From Candidatus Gaiellasilicea maunaloa (lineage in GTDB: Bacteria > Actinomycetota > Thermoleophilia > Gaiellales > Gaiellaceae), in NCBI GenBank assembly GCA_024330215.1, contig JANDLU010000029.1, positions 1 to 37,504 on the forward strand: a stretch of DNA of 37,504 nucleotides. Direction: 5' to 3'. The notes beneath the pieces were generated by a model that worked only from the letters and a program-made list of their open reading frames with translations, did not search any database and was not told the DNA's origin. Below, piece after piece: positions 24,537-32,451 of the stretch (its first letter is position 1; each line of letters begins with the position of its first letter). A program made the position numbers and the translations under genes.

Positions 24537-25606
24537 GGTTGCGCGTATCGATGCTCTTGACCGCTCTCATCGTGGGGGGTTGCAGCGGCGACGACGATTC
24601 GCCCACCGCGGGCTCGACGACGTCGGCGCGGCCCGCGACAACGACGACGACCCGACCTTCGGGCGAGGCGCCTCCTGCCTCTGCCGACGGCTCGATCGCG
24701 GATGCGGTCGCCGACGTGCTGCCGTCGGTCGTCAACGTCCGCACGATCGTTCCCGGCGGCGGCAGCGGCGAGGGCTCGGGCGTCGTCGTCGACCGGAACG
24801 GGATCATCGTCACGAACAACCACGTCGTCGACGGCGCCAGCGAGATCGCCGTCGCGTTCAACGACGGCCGTCACACACGGCCGCTGCGCGGAACCGTGAT
24901 CGGAACCGCCCCGGAACGCGACCTGGCCGTGCTCCGCGTCGCCGCTCGCGACCTCGTCCCGATCCGGATCGCACGCTCCTCGTCGCTACGGCTCGGCGAC
25001 GACGTGATCGCGGTCGGCTTCCCGCTCGGCCTCGGCGGCCCGACGGTCACGAGCGGAATCGTCTCCGGTCTCAACCGGACGATCGAGCCGGGCGACGGGG
25101 CGCGGCTCGAGGGGCTCCTCCAGACCGATGCGGCGATCAATCCGGGCAACTCCGGGGGCGCCCTCGTCGACCGGGCCGGGCGACTCGTCGGGATCAACAC
25201 CGCGGCGGCACGCGCCGGCGCCGCGGAGAACATCGGCTTCGCGATCGAGATCGACGCGGCCCTGCCGATCATCGAGGAGATCCGCAGCGAGCCCGAGGCC
25301 ACGCGCGCCTGGCTCGGGATCTCGATCGCGTCGGTCGAGTCGGACTCGGCGGCCGTCGCGCTCGGGCTCGATCCCGCCACACGCGGCGTTCGGATCACCG
25401 AGGTCTACGACGGCGGGCCCGCCGCTCGGGCCGAGGTCCTACCGGGCGACGTGATCGTCGCGCTCGACGGACGGCCGATCGGCTCCGCGCGCGAGCTGAC
25501 CGCGGCGGTGGCGCGGCTCGATCCCGGCGACAGTATCGAGCTCGAGCTGATCGACACGGCGGGGCCGCGGCTCGTTGAGCTCACGGTCACGCGGCGTCCT
25601 CGCTAG
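24533..25606 (+). CDS. HtrA/DegP-like serine protease, predicted lipoprotein
   Basis: The 357-residue protein has a short signal with a lipobox-like VGGC (Cys17), then a Ser/Thr/Pro-rich linker (about 22-50). The trypsin-like domain carries the full triad: His97 in TNNHVVDG, Asp130 in ERDLAVLRV and Ser207 in NPGNSGGAL. One PDZ domain is at the C-terminus (about 255-355: WLGISIASV, GDVIVALDGRPI). It is expected outside the membrane, as a quality-control protease. The GTG overlaps the VWA stop and its TAG overlaps the fdhD start. The tight linkage suggests it serves the same membrane-associated system. Confidence 0.92.
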   Translation: MRLRVSMLLTALIVGGCSGDDDSPTAGSTTSARPATTTTTRPSGEAPPASADGSIADAVADVLPSVVNVRTIVPGGGSGEGSGVVVDRNGIIVTNNHVVDGASEIAVAFNDGRHTRPLRGTVIGTAPERDLAVLRVAARDLVPIRIARSSSLRLGDDVIAVGFPLGLGGPTVTSGIVSGLNRTIEPGDGARLEGLLQTDAAINPGNSGGALVDRAGRLVGINTAAARAGAAENIGFAIEIDAALPIIEEIRSEPEATRAWLGISIASVESDSAAVALGLDPATRGVRITEVYDGGPAARAEVLPGDVIVALDGRPIGSARELTAAVARLDPGDSIELELIDTAGPRLVELTVTRRPR

Positions 25607-26382
25607 TGGACGCGCCGCCGCTGACGACGAGCCGCGTCCAGGTGCTGCGCGTTCCGGGCGGCGAGGAGGGCGACGTCGTCGCGGTCGAGGAGCCGCTCGA
25701 GATCAGGATCGAAGGGCGGCCGGTGGCGGTGACGATGCGCACGCCCGGCTACGACGAGGAGCTCGCGCTTGGCTTCTGCCTCTCAGAGGGCCTGCGGCCG
25801 GCGGGTGCGAGGCTGCCGGAAGATCTCGCCGCCAACACGGTCGAGGTGGACGCGCCCGGCTTCGATCCGGAGCGGCTCGCGCGCAGCTTCTACACGAGCT
25901 CGTCCTGCGGCGTCTGCGGCAAGGGTGCGCTCGAGGCGGTCGCGGTCGAGGCGTCGCGCGTCGAGAGCGAGCTCCGCGTCTCGGCGGGGCTCGTGCTCTC
26001 GCTACCGGCGCGCCAGCGCGAGGCGCAGGCCGGATTCGAGGCGACCGGCGGCCTGCACGCGACGGGGCTCTTCTCCTCGGCCGGAGAGCTCCTCTGCCTG
26101 CGCGAGGACGTCGGCCGCCACAATGCGCTCGACAAGGTGGTCGGCTGGGCGTTCGGCGCAGGGCTGCTACCGCTCGTGGACTCGATCCTCTGCGTCAGCG
26201 GCCGACTCTCCTTCGAGCTCGTCCAGAAGGCGGCGGTCGCCGGTTGCCCGCTGCTCGTCGCCGTCGGCGCTCCGTCGTCTTTGGCCGTCGAGCTTGCCGC
26301 CGATCGGGGTGTGACGCTGTGCGGCTTCGTCCGCGGCTCCTCGCTGAACGTCTACACCGGGGCGTGGCGGGTCGAGCAGTGA
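25606..26382 (+). CDS. fdhD: Formate dehydrogenase accessory sulfurtransferase
   Basis: FdhD transfers sulfur from a cysteine desulfurase to the molybdenum cofactor, which formate dehydrogenase needs for activity. In 258 residues the signature SSCGVCGKG (Cys101, Cys104) carries the sulfur-shuttling Cys pair. GLHATGLF and CLREDVGRHNALDKVVGWA are the other conserved blocks, and the C-terminus is FVRGSSLNVYTG. The GTG shares one base with the protease stop codon. Its client enzyme is encoded 1.4 kb away on the other strand, beyond mobA and birA. Confidence 0.95.
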   Translation: MDAPPLTTSRVQVLRVPGGEEGDVVAVEEPLEIRIEGRPVAVTMRTPGYDEELALGFCLSEGLRPAGARLPEDLAANTVEVDAPGFDPERLARSFYTSSSCGVCGKGALEAVAVEASRVESELRVSAGLVLSLPARQREAQAGFEATGGLHATGLFSSAGELLCLREDVGRHNALDKVVGWAFGAGLLPLVDSILCVSGRLSFELVQKAAVAGCPLLVAVGAPSSLAVELAADRGVTLCGFVRGSSLNVYTGAWRVEQ

Positions 26383-26390
26383 AGAGAAAC

Positions 26391-26493
26391 TTTGTGTTGA
26401 AACAACACAAGCCTTTCTCCCTCTCCGCACGCAAGAGCGTGTCGGCGCGATCTCGGGGCGTCGGCCGAAGAGCTTGTGTTGTTTCAACACAAG
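26391..26493. repeat. Pair of CTTGTGTTG/CAACACAAG palindromes, locus B
   Basis: Unit one (26391-26411) has arms TTTGTGTTG and CAACACAAG around AAA, with 8 perfect pairs plus one T-G. Unit two (26473-26493) has perfect 9-bp arms around TTT. Centres are 82 bp apart. Unit two ends 7 nt before the mobA start, where a Shine-Dalgarno would be expected and none is seen. The same family occurs at 6477-6567. Confidence 0.82.
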
Positions 26494-26500
26494 CGTTCTC

Positions 26501-27013
26501 GTGAGCCTTCGTCTCTCGGGGGTGCTGCTCGTGGGCGGGGCGTCGATGCGGTTCGGCTCGCCGAAGGCGCTGGCGCGCTTCGGCGGCGAGACGCTCGCCG
26601 AGCGGGGCTGGCGAACGCTCGGCGAGGCCTGCGACGAGCGGATCGCCGTCGGCAAGGGCGAGCTCGAGCTGCCCTTTCCCGTGCTCGAGGACGGCTTTGG
26701 GCTCCGGGCGCCGATCGCGGGCGTGGTCGCGGGACTGCGCGCAGCCGCGTACGAGACGGTCGTCTTCCTGCCGGTCGACTGCCCGCTCGTCACTCCCGAG
26801 CTGCTGCGGGCGCTCGGCGGGGCCGGGGCTGTGCCGCAGACCGGGCCGTTGCCCGGTACCTATGCGAAGGCCGACCTGCCCGAGCTGGAGGGCCGCCTCG
26901 CCGCTGGCGAGCTCTCGCTCCGCGGCGTCAACTCCCACGTCCTGGAGGTGGAAGCACACCTGCTCGCGAATGCGAACACGCCCTCGGAGCTCGCGGAGCT
27001 ACTCACAGGATGA
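26501..27013 (+). CDS. mobA: Molybdenum cofactor guanylyltransferase
   Basis: MobA attaches GMP to molybdopterin, producing the guanine dinucleotide cofactor used by formate dehydrogenases. The 170-residue protein starts SLRLSGVLLVGGASMRFGSPKAL, a form of the LAGGxSxRMGxDK nucleotide-binding signature. It then has the acidic FLPVDCPLV block and a short C-terminus with NTPSELAEL. It is somewhat shorter than E. coli MobA (194). The GTG at 26501 is required to include the signature. No ribosome-binding site is visible, and a perfect palindrome ends 7 nt upstream. The gene faces birA. Confidence 0.88.
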   Translation: MSLRLSGVLLVGGASMRFGSPKALARFGGETLAERGWRTLGEACDERIAVGKGELELPFPVLEDGFGLRAPIAGVVAGLRAAAYETVVFLPVDCPLVTPELLRALGGAGAVPQTGPLPGTYAKADLPELEGRLAAGELSLRGVNSHVLEVEAHLLANANTPSELAELLTG

Positions 27014-27044
27014 AGCGCTTTTGCGGTCAGCTTGTGAGCAGCTC

Positions 27045-27743
27045 CTAGCGCTCGAAGAGGACCTCACCGCTCTCGACGAGGAGCGGCCCGGCCTCGCCGT
27101 CGACGAGCAGCCGTCCGTCCCGCTCGATCCGTGAGGCGACGCCGGCAGCACCGTCGACCGTGACCCGCCGCCCTCGGAGGAAGTCGCGCGAGCCGAGGTC
27201 GTCGTAGATCGCGTCGAGGCCGCCGTCGCGCCAGGCGCCGTAGCAGCGGTCGAGCCGGCCGAGCAGCACCGTCAGCACCTCCTCGCGGTCGCGCTCTCTG
27301 CCGTCGACGGTGCGCAGCGATCCGGGCGCGACCTTCGCGTCCAGGGGGAGTCCCTCGCGCGACTGGTTCACGTTCAATCCGATCCCGAGGATCACGACGC
27401 CGTCCTTCAGCTCCGCGAGGATCCCCGCGACCTTGCGCCGCGCGAGCAGGACGTCGTTCGGCCATTTGATCTGCGCCGCGAGCCCGGTCGCGTCCTCGAC
27501 CGCGAGCGCGACGGCGACGGCCGCGACGAGCGAGAGTTCCTGAGCACGGCGCTCGGGCGGCGGCCGCAGCAGCACAGAGACCAGCACCGAAGTGCCCGGC
27601 GCCTCGATCCAGAGCCGCCCGAGCCGGCCGCGCCCAGCCGTCTGGTGGTCGGTCGTCGCGATCGCGCCTTCCGGATCGTCGGGGTAGAGCAGCGCCTGCG
27701 TCGACTCGCACTCCGCCTCGTGCCGCCTGGGGCTCCCGATCAC
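27045..27743 (-). CDS. birA: Biotin-[acetyl-CoA-carboxylase] ligase
   Basis: This enzyme activates biotin with ATP and attaches it to carboxylase carrier domains. The 232-residue protein has TAGRGRLGR (biotinyl-AMP loop), IKWPNDVL and KVAGILAEL, with GIGLNVNQ following, and an SH3-like C-terminal domain (RRVTVDGAAGVASRIERDG). No N-terminal helix-turn-helix is present, so it is the monofunctional form without repressor activity. The GTG start at 27743 lies 11 nt after the fdhA stop, so it may be the third gene of the fdhB-fdhA transcript. No functional link to formate oxidation is known. Confidence 0.93.
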   Translation of the reverse strand: MIGSPRRHEAECESTQALLYPDDPEGAIATTDHQTAGRGRLGRLWIEAPGTSVLVSVLLRPPPERRAQELSLVAAVAVALAVEDATGLAAQIKWPNDVLLARRKVAGILAELKDGVVILGIGLNVNQSREGLPLDAKVAPGSLRTVDGRERDREEVLTVLLGRLDRCYGAWRDGGLDAIYDDLGSRDFLRGRRVTVDGAAGVASRIERDGRLLVDGEAGPLLVESGEVLFER

Positions 27744-27754
27744 ACGACTTGGTC

Positions 27755-30445
27755 TCACAAGACTTCTAGGCGCACCGCCGACACCTTGTACTCGGGTGTC
27801 CCGATCAGCGGGTCGCCGACGTCGTGCGTGAGCCAGTTCACCTTCGCCTCCGCGAAGTGGAGGGCCATCCAGACGAGCCCGGGGAAGACGCGCGCCGACA
27901 CCTGCGCCCGTGCCTGGAGGTCGCCGCGGCGGGAGACGAGCCGCACCCAATCCCCGTCCAGAACGCCGAGCGAGGAAGCATCCTCCGCCGAGATCTCGAA
28001 GAAGGGATCGCGCTGCTTGTCGGTGATCCCGTCCTCCCGCATCGTCATCGCGCCCGAGTTGTAGTGGTAGAGCGTCCGCCCCGTCGAGAGGACGAAGGGG
28101 TAGTCGGCGTCCGGCTCCTCGATCGGCGGCTGGTACTCGACCGGATGGAACTTGCCACGGCCGGAGGGACGCGCCGTCGTCTTCTCGTGCAGGAAGCGCG
28201 AGCCCTCGTCCTCGAGCGAGGCGACGGGCCACTGGAGGCCCTCGTCCTCGAGCCGGAAGTAGCGGATCCCGAACCAGTTCGGACAGAGATCGGCAAGCTC
28301 GTTCCAGACCGACTCCGCGTCCGGGTACTCCGGCCAGTCGCAGCCGAGCTCCCTCGCCAAATCGAGCACGATCTGTCGGTCGCCCCGCGCGTTCCCGGGC
28401 AGCGGCACGGCCGCGCGGACGCGGTTGACCCGTCGCTCGGTGTTCGTGAAGGTGCCGTCCTTCTCGGCGAAGCTCGACGCGGGGAGGACGACGTCCGCGT
28501 AGCGCTCCGCCGTGTCGCTGAGGAAGATGTCCTGCGAGACGAGGAACTCGAGCTTCGAGAGCCCTTCGGCCACGTGATGCGCGTTCGGCTCGGTGTGACC
28601 GGGGTTCTCGCCGATCAGGTAGAGCGCCTTGATCCGGTCGTCGTGGAGGCCCGACATGATCTGGTCGAGCCGGAAGCCGGCGCGCTCGGGCACCTCGATG
28701 CCCCAGGCCTCGGAGAACTTCGCCCTGACGACGGGGTCGTCGACCGGCTGGTAGCCGGGCAAGTAGGTCGGGTTTGCGCCCGAGTCGTTCAGCCCCTGGA
28801 CGTTGTTCTGGCCGCGCAGCGCGTTCAGTCCTGTCGACTCGTAGCCGAGATGGCCCGTCATCAGGACGAGGTTCGCGAGCGACCAGATGTTGTCGACTCC
28901 GCAGGCGTGCTCCGTGATCCCGAGCGTGTAGAAGATCGCCGCGTGCCGCTCGGTCGCGTACTCGCGCGCGGTCGCGCGGATCGCCTCCGCCGGGACGCCC
29001 GTCCAGCGCTCGCCCTCCTCCGGCGGGTAGCGGGCGACAACCTCGCGCACCGCCTCGAAGTCCTCCGTGTGCTCGCGGACGTAGGCCTCGTCGTGCAGCC
29101 CCTCCTCGAGGATCGTGTGCATGATCGCGTTCAGGAGCCAGACGTCCGAGCCGGGTCGGAGTTGGAGGTGGCGCTTCGCGATCTTCGTCAGCCAGATCGC
29201 GCGCGGATCGGCGACGACGAGCGTCGCGCCCTTGCGGACCGCTTTCTTGATCCGCAGCGCCAGCACCGGGTGCGCCTCGGTCGTGTTCGAGCCGATCACG
29301 AGCAGGAAGCGGGCGTTCTCGATCTCGGGGATCGAGTTGGTGGAGGCGCCTCTGCCGAACGACCTGACCAGGCCGTAGAGGGTGGGAGCGTGTCAGGTGG
29401 CTTCGCAGGAGTGGACGGAGTTGGTTCCGAGGCCGATCCGGGCGAGCTTCTGGATCAGGTAATTCTCCTCGTTCGTGAGGCGGGCGGAAGCGAGGACTCC
29501 GATCGCCTGGGCCGAGTGGCGTCTGATCACCCCCTTCAGCCCGTCGGCTGCTGCGGCGAGCGCGGCCTCCCAGGTGGCCGGATGGAGCTCGCCGTCCTCG
29601 CCGCGCACGAGCGGCTCGGTCAGGCGGTCGGGGTGGTGGACGAAGTTGAACGAGAACCGTCCCTTGACGCAGAGGTCGCCCTCGTTCGAGACGTACTCGG
29701 GCTTCGAGGTGACCTTGACGATCCGCTTCGTCTCGGGGTCGACGTTGAGGTCGATCTGGCAGCCGACACCGCAGAAAGTGCACGTCGTCTTCGTCTGCTC
29801 GAGCTGCCGCTCCTCGACGCCGGCGCCCTCGAGGAACTTCTCGTAGATGGCGCCCGTCGGGCAGACGGAGAGGCAGCCGCCGCAGAGCTCGCACTCGGTG
29901 TCGAGCCAGGAGCGCTCCCAGGTCGGGACGATCCGCGCCTCCGGGCCGCGGCCCTCGAGCGAGAGCGCCGAGCACTGCATCACCTCCTGCGTGTAGCGGA
30001 CGCAGCGGTTGCAGAGGATGCACGTGTCGGGCTCGTAGCCCATCAGGCGGTTCCGGTCGGCGTACGGCTCCCGCTTCGCGTCGGGAAGGACGAGCGGCGC
30101 CTCGGCCCCGAGCTCGCGAGCGAGGTCGACGAGCTCGTTCGGTCGCCCGCCGGGATTCGCGTTCAGGTGCTCGGAGAGCAGCATCTCGGTCAGCGTCTTC
30201 CGAAGCTGGGGCACGTTCGAGTTGGTGGAGACGACCATGCCTGCGCTGACGCGAGTGGCGCAGGCGGGGAGTGGCCGCGACGACCCCTCGACGCCGACGA
30301 CGCACATCCGGCAGCCGCCGTAGGGGTCGAGCTTGTCGTCGTGGCAGAGCGTGGGGACGAAGACGCCGTTGCGCGCTGCCGCGTGGACGAGTAGCTCGTC
30401 CTCCTGCGCGCTCGCCGGCCGGCCGTCGAGGGTGAACTCGATCAC
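27755..30445 (-). CDS. fdhA: Formate dehydrogenase alpha subunit, selenocysteine-containing
   Basis: This is the catalytic Mo/W-bisMGD subunit of a soluble NAD-type formate dehydrogenase, 896 residues if TGA 29393-29395 is read as Sec351. The frame is open through both halves and reads SVHSCEAT-Sec-HAPTLYGL, with the conserved His after Sec. Order of domains: [2Fe-2S] ferredoxin domain (Cys34, Cys45, Cys48, Cys62); two 4Fe-4S motifs (CILCNRC and CELCGGCLSVC); the CTFCGVGC cluster of the molybdopterin domain; cofactor domains; and a C-terminal MopB domain ending EYKVSAVRLEVL. Two cluster motifs are incomplete. The Cys residues of the usual His-Cys3 cluster are absent after SEH, and the fourth Cys of CxxCxxCxxxC is Thr. 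The GTG start overlaps the fdhB stop (GTGA). Confidence 0.9.
29360..29395 (-). promoter_or_regulatory. UGA(Sec) codon with predicted bacterial SECIS hairpin
   Basis: On the minus strand TGA (29395-29393) is followed after 17 nt by a hairpin at 29375-29360. It has stem CGGCCU/AGGUCG (6 bp, one G-U pair) and loop GGUC. The loop begins 24 nt after UGA. The E. coli fdhF SECIS also presents GGUC in its apical loop at a comparable distance, which SelB recognises. The hairpin lies in coding sequence, as expected in bacteria. Confidence 0.8.
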
Positions 30446-32031
30446 GCGGACGCAGGTTCGCCGAGCGTGGCTGGGCCGAGCGGCGCGAACAGCTCCGGCC
30501 AGCGCTCGAACGCGTTCCGCACCGGGTAGGGCGCCGCCTGGCCGAGCCCGCAGATCGAGGTCAGGGTCATCGCGTCGAGCCATTCTTCCACCTGCCTGCG
30601 CGACATGGCCGCTCGGCCGTGCTCGAGCTCCTCGCAGACGTGGTGGAGCGCGCGGTTGCCGATCCGGCACGGCGTGCACTTCTGGCAAGACTCCTCGGCG
30701 AAGAAGCGCATCGTCTCGGCGAGCAACCGGAGCGGGGCGTAGGACTTCGGGAACACCTGCACCGCCGCCGAGCCGACGCCGCAGCCCCACTCGGTGAGCG
30801 CCTCGCGGGTGAGGGGTACGTCGAGCGCGGCAGGCGGCAGGATTCCGCTCGCCGCGCCGCCTGGCACGATCGCGCCCGGCTCGCCGACCAGCCCGGCTGC
30901 GTAGCCGTCGATCAGCTCGCGGAGGACGATTCCGTTCGGCGCCTCGTAGCAACCCGGCCTCGCTACGGCACCCGTCACCGACCAGAGGCGCACGCCGGGC
31001 GAGCCGGTCGCCGGAGAGCCCAGTCCGGCCCACCAGTCGCCGCCGTTTCGGAGGATCGCCGGGACGTGCGCGAGCGTCTCCACGTTCTGGATCAACGTCG
31101 GCCTGCCGAGGTAGCCGACCTGGCTCGGGAAGGGCGGTTTCAGCCGCGGCATCCCGCGCCGGCCCTCCATCGACTCGAGCATCGCGGTCTCCTCGCCGCA
31201 GATGTAGGCACCTGCGCCGACGACGAGGTCGAGGGACAGACCCTCGAGCAGGCCGGCGGCGCGGAACTCCTCGATCGCGGCCGTGAGGCGAGCGCGCGCC
31301 GTTGCGTACTCCTCTCTGATGTAGATGTAGGTGTACGCCTCCATCGCCCCGAGCGCGCGGGCCGCGAGCAGCGTCGCCTCGACGAGCAGATGCGGGCGCA
31401 GCTCCATCACGTAGCGGTCCTTGATCGTCCCGGGCTCGCCCTCGTCGGCGTTGACGATCACGTAGCGCGGGCCGGCCTCGGCTGCGACGGCCTCCCACTT
31501 CCGCCACGTCGGGAAGCCGGCGCCGCCGTAGCCGGAGAGTCCGGAGGCGCTCAGCTCGGCGACGATCCGCTCGAGCGCAAGGGGCTCGCGGAGCAACGCA
31601 AGTCCGCCGCGGCGCTCGTAGTCCGCGAGCGTCTCGTCGCGTCGTGCGAGCCCGAGCGAGGCGCCGTCGTTCGTCGAGTACGTGACCCCGCCGACCACCT
31701 CGTCCCCGTGGAGGACGACCGGTGCGAGCTCGCAGTGGCCGAGGCACGGCACCTCGATCGCGCCTGCGCCGAGCTGCTCCCGCCCCCCGCGCGAGTCGCA
31801 GACCGGCCCGGTGCAGACGCGCACGGCGTCGACCGGCACCTGGAGGAAGGAATAGAAGGACGTCACCTCGTGCACGTCGCCGTGCCGCAGGCGCATGTGG
31901 TCGGCGAGCGCGTCGGAGAGCTCGGGCGTGATCGGCCCGACCTCGCGTCGCAGCCGACCGAGGTTGTCGAGCAGGCGCGTGCGCTCTCTCGGCAACGTCT
32001 CGAGCACCGTCGCGAGCCGGAGCACGTCCAC
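30442..32031 (-). CDS. fdhB: Formate dehydrogenase beta subunit, NuoE-NuoF fusion
   Basis: This 529-residue diaphorase subunit passes electrons from the catalytic subunit to NAD+. Residues 1-105 are a NuoE-like [2Fe-2S] domain with Cys73, Cys78, Cys96 and Cys100. The spacing between the Cys pairs is 17 residues, against about 35 in NuoE, so the thioredoxin-like fold is shortened. From about 165 on it is NuoF-like. GYGGAGFPTWRKW (168-179) binds FMN, VNADEGEPGTIKDR follows, and GAGAYICGEETAMLES binds NADH. The 4Fe-4S ligands are ESCQKCTPCR (Cys449, 452, 455) and SICGLGQ (Cys494). It precedes fdhA with GTGA coupling. Confidence 0.92.
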   Translation of the reverse strand: MDVLRLATVLETLPRERTRLLDNLGRLRREVGPITPELSDALADHMRLRHGDVHEVTSFYSFLQVPVDAVRVCTGPVCDSRGGREQLGAGAIEVPCLGHCELAPVVLHGDEVVGGVTYSTNDGASLGLARRDETLADYERRGGLALLREPLALERIVAELSASGLSGYGGAGFPTWRKWEAVAAEAGPRYVIVNADEGEPGTIKDRYVMELRPHLLVEATLLAARALGAMEAYTYIYIREEYATARARLTAAIEEFRAAGLLEGLSLDLVVGAGAYICGEETAMLESMEGRRGMPRLKPPFPSQVGYLGRPTLIQNVETLAHVPAILRNGGDWWAGLGSPATGSPGVRLWSVTGAVARPGCYEAPNGIVLRELIDGYAAGLVGEPGAIVPGGAASGILPPAALDVPLTREALTEWGCGVGSAAVQVFPKSYAPLRLLAETMRFFAEESCQKCTPCRIGNRALHHVCEELEHGRAAMSRRQVEEWLDAMTLTSICGLGQAAPYPVRNAFERWPELFAPLGPATLGEPASA

Positions 32032-32037
32032 GCTTCG

Positions 32038-32043
32038 AGTCTA
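32038..32043 (-). promoter_or_regulatory. -10 element (TAGACT) of fdhB
   Basis: On the minus strand TAGACT ends 6 nt before the fdhB GTG at 32031, and it begins with the TAG stop codon of arfB. This indicates leaderless transcription of the formate dehydrogenase genes. No convincing -35 is visible. Confidence 0.5.
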
Positions 32044-32451
32044 GTCTCCAGGCGGGCGGCGCAGCCTCTTCGTTGCGCCGCGACGCTTCTTCGACTCCAG
32101 GCGACGCTCCTTCGCCGCCTGCGACGGTCGTGTCGGGACGCGTCTTCGCTCCACCTTCAGGGCGACGCGGAGCTGCTCGGCCAGTCGCTCCATCGCGAGC
32201 TCGCGGTTGCGCAACTGGCTTCGCTCGTCCTGCGCGATCGCCCGCAGCGTCGGTCCCGCCTTGGCGAGCACGCGCCGCTTCTGTGCATCCGTGAGCGCTG
32301 ACGACGACTCGACCTCGAAGAGGGCCTCGACGCGCGTTTCCGCGGTATTCGCGTGCTGGCCGCCCGGCCCGCTGGAGCGGGAGAAGCGGAGCTCGACCTC
32401 GGTCAGGGGAAGTACGACCGACCTCGTGACCCGAATAGACTCACGCTCCAT
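32041..32451 (-). CDS. arfB: ArfB/YaeJ-type peptidyl-tRNA hydrolase (ribosome rescue)
   Basis: This 136-residue release-factor-like protein has the catalytic GGQ in RFSRSSGPGGQHANT (residues 23-37). A basic C-terminal tail (KERRLESKKRRGATKRLRRP) follows; in ArfB such a tail enters the mRNA channel of stalled ribosomes. It lacks the codon-recognition domains of RF1/RF2. The ATG at 32451 lies on the same CCATGG as the divergent HAD gene start, so the two reading frames overlap at their first codons. Its stop forms part of the fdhB promoter. Confidence 0.9.
   Translation of the reverse strand: MERESIRVTRSVVLPLTEVELRFSRSSGPGGQHANTAETRVEALFEVESSSALTDAQKRRVLAKAGPTLRAIAQDERSQLRNRELAMERLAEQLRVALKVERRRVPTRPSQAAKERRLESKKRRGATKRLRRPPGD
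32436..32441 (+). promoter_or_regulatory. -10 element (TAGACT) of the HAD gene
   Basis: TAGACT lies inside the arfB coding region and ends 8 nt before the ATG at 32450. It has the same hexamer as the fdhB -10. A TACGAC 17 bp upstream (32413-32418) is a partial -35. Confidence 0.5.

Noticed and set aside
27755-29392. fdhA read as a pseudogene or as two separate genes because of the TGA at 29393-29395
   Set aside because: The TGA is at the catalytic Sec/Cys position, the frame is otherwise intact and highly conserved on both sides, and a SECIS-like hairpin follows. A random nonsense mutation at that codon is much less likely.
27824-32301. Long plus-strand open frames antisense to fdhA and fdhB
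   Set aside because: The minus-strand frames contain full formate dehydrogenase domains; the plus-strand products have no recognisable motif.
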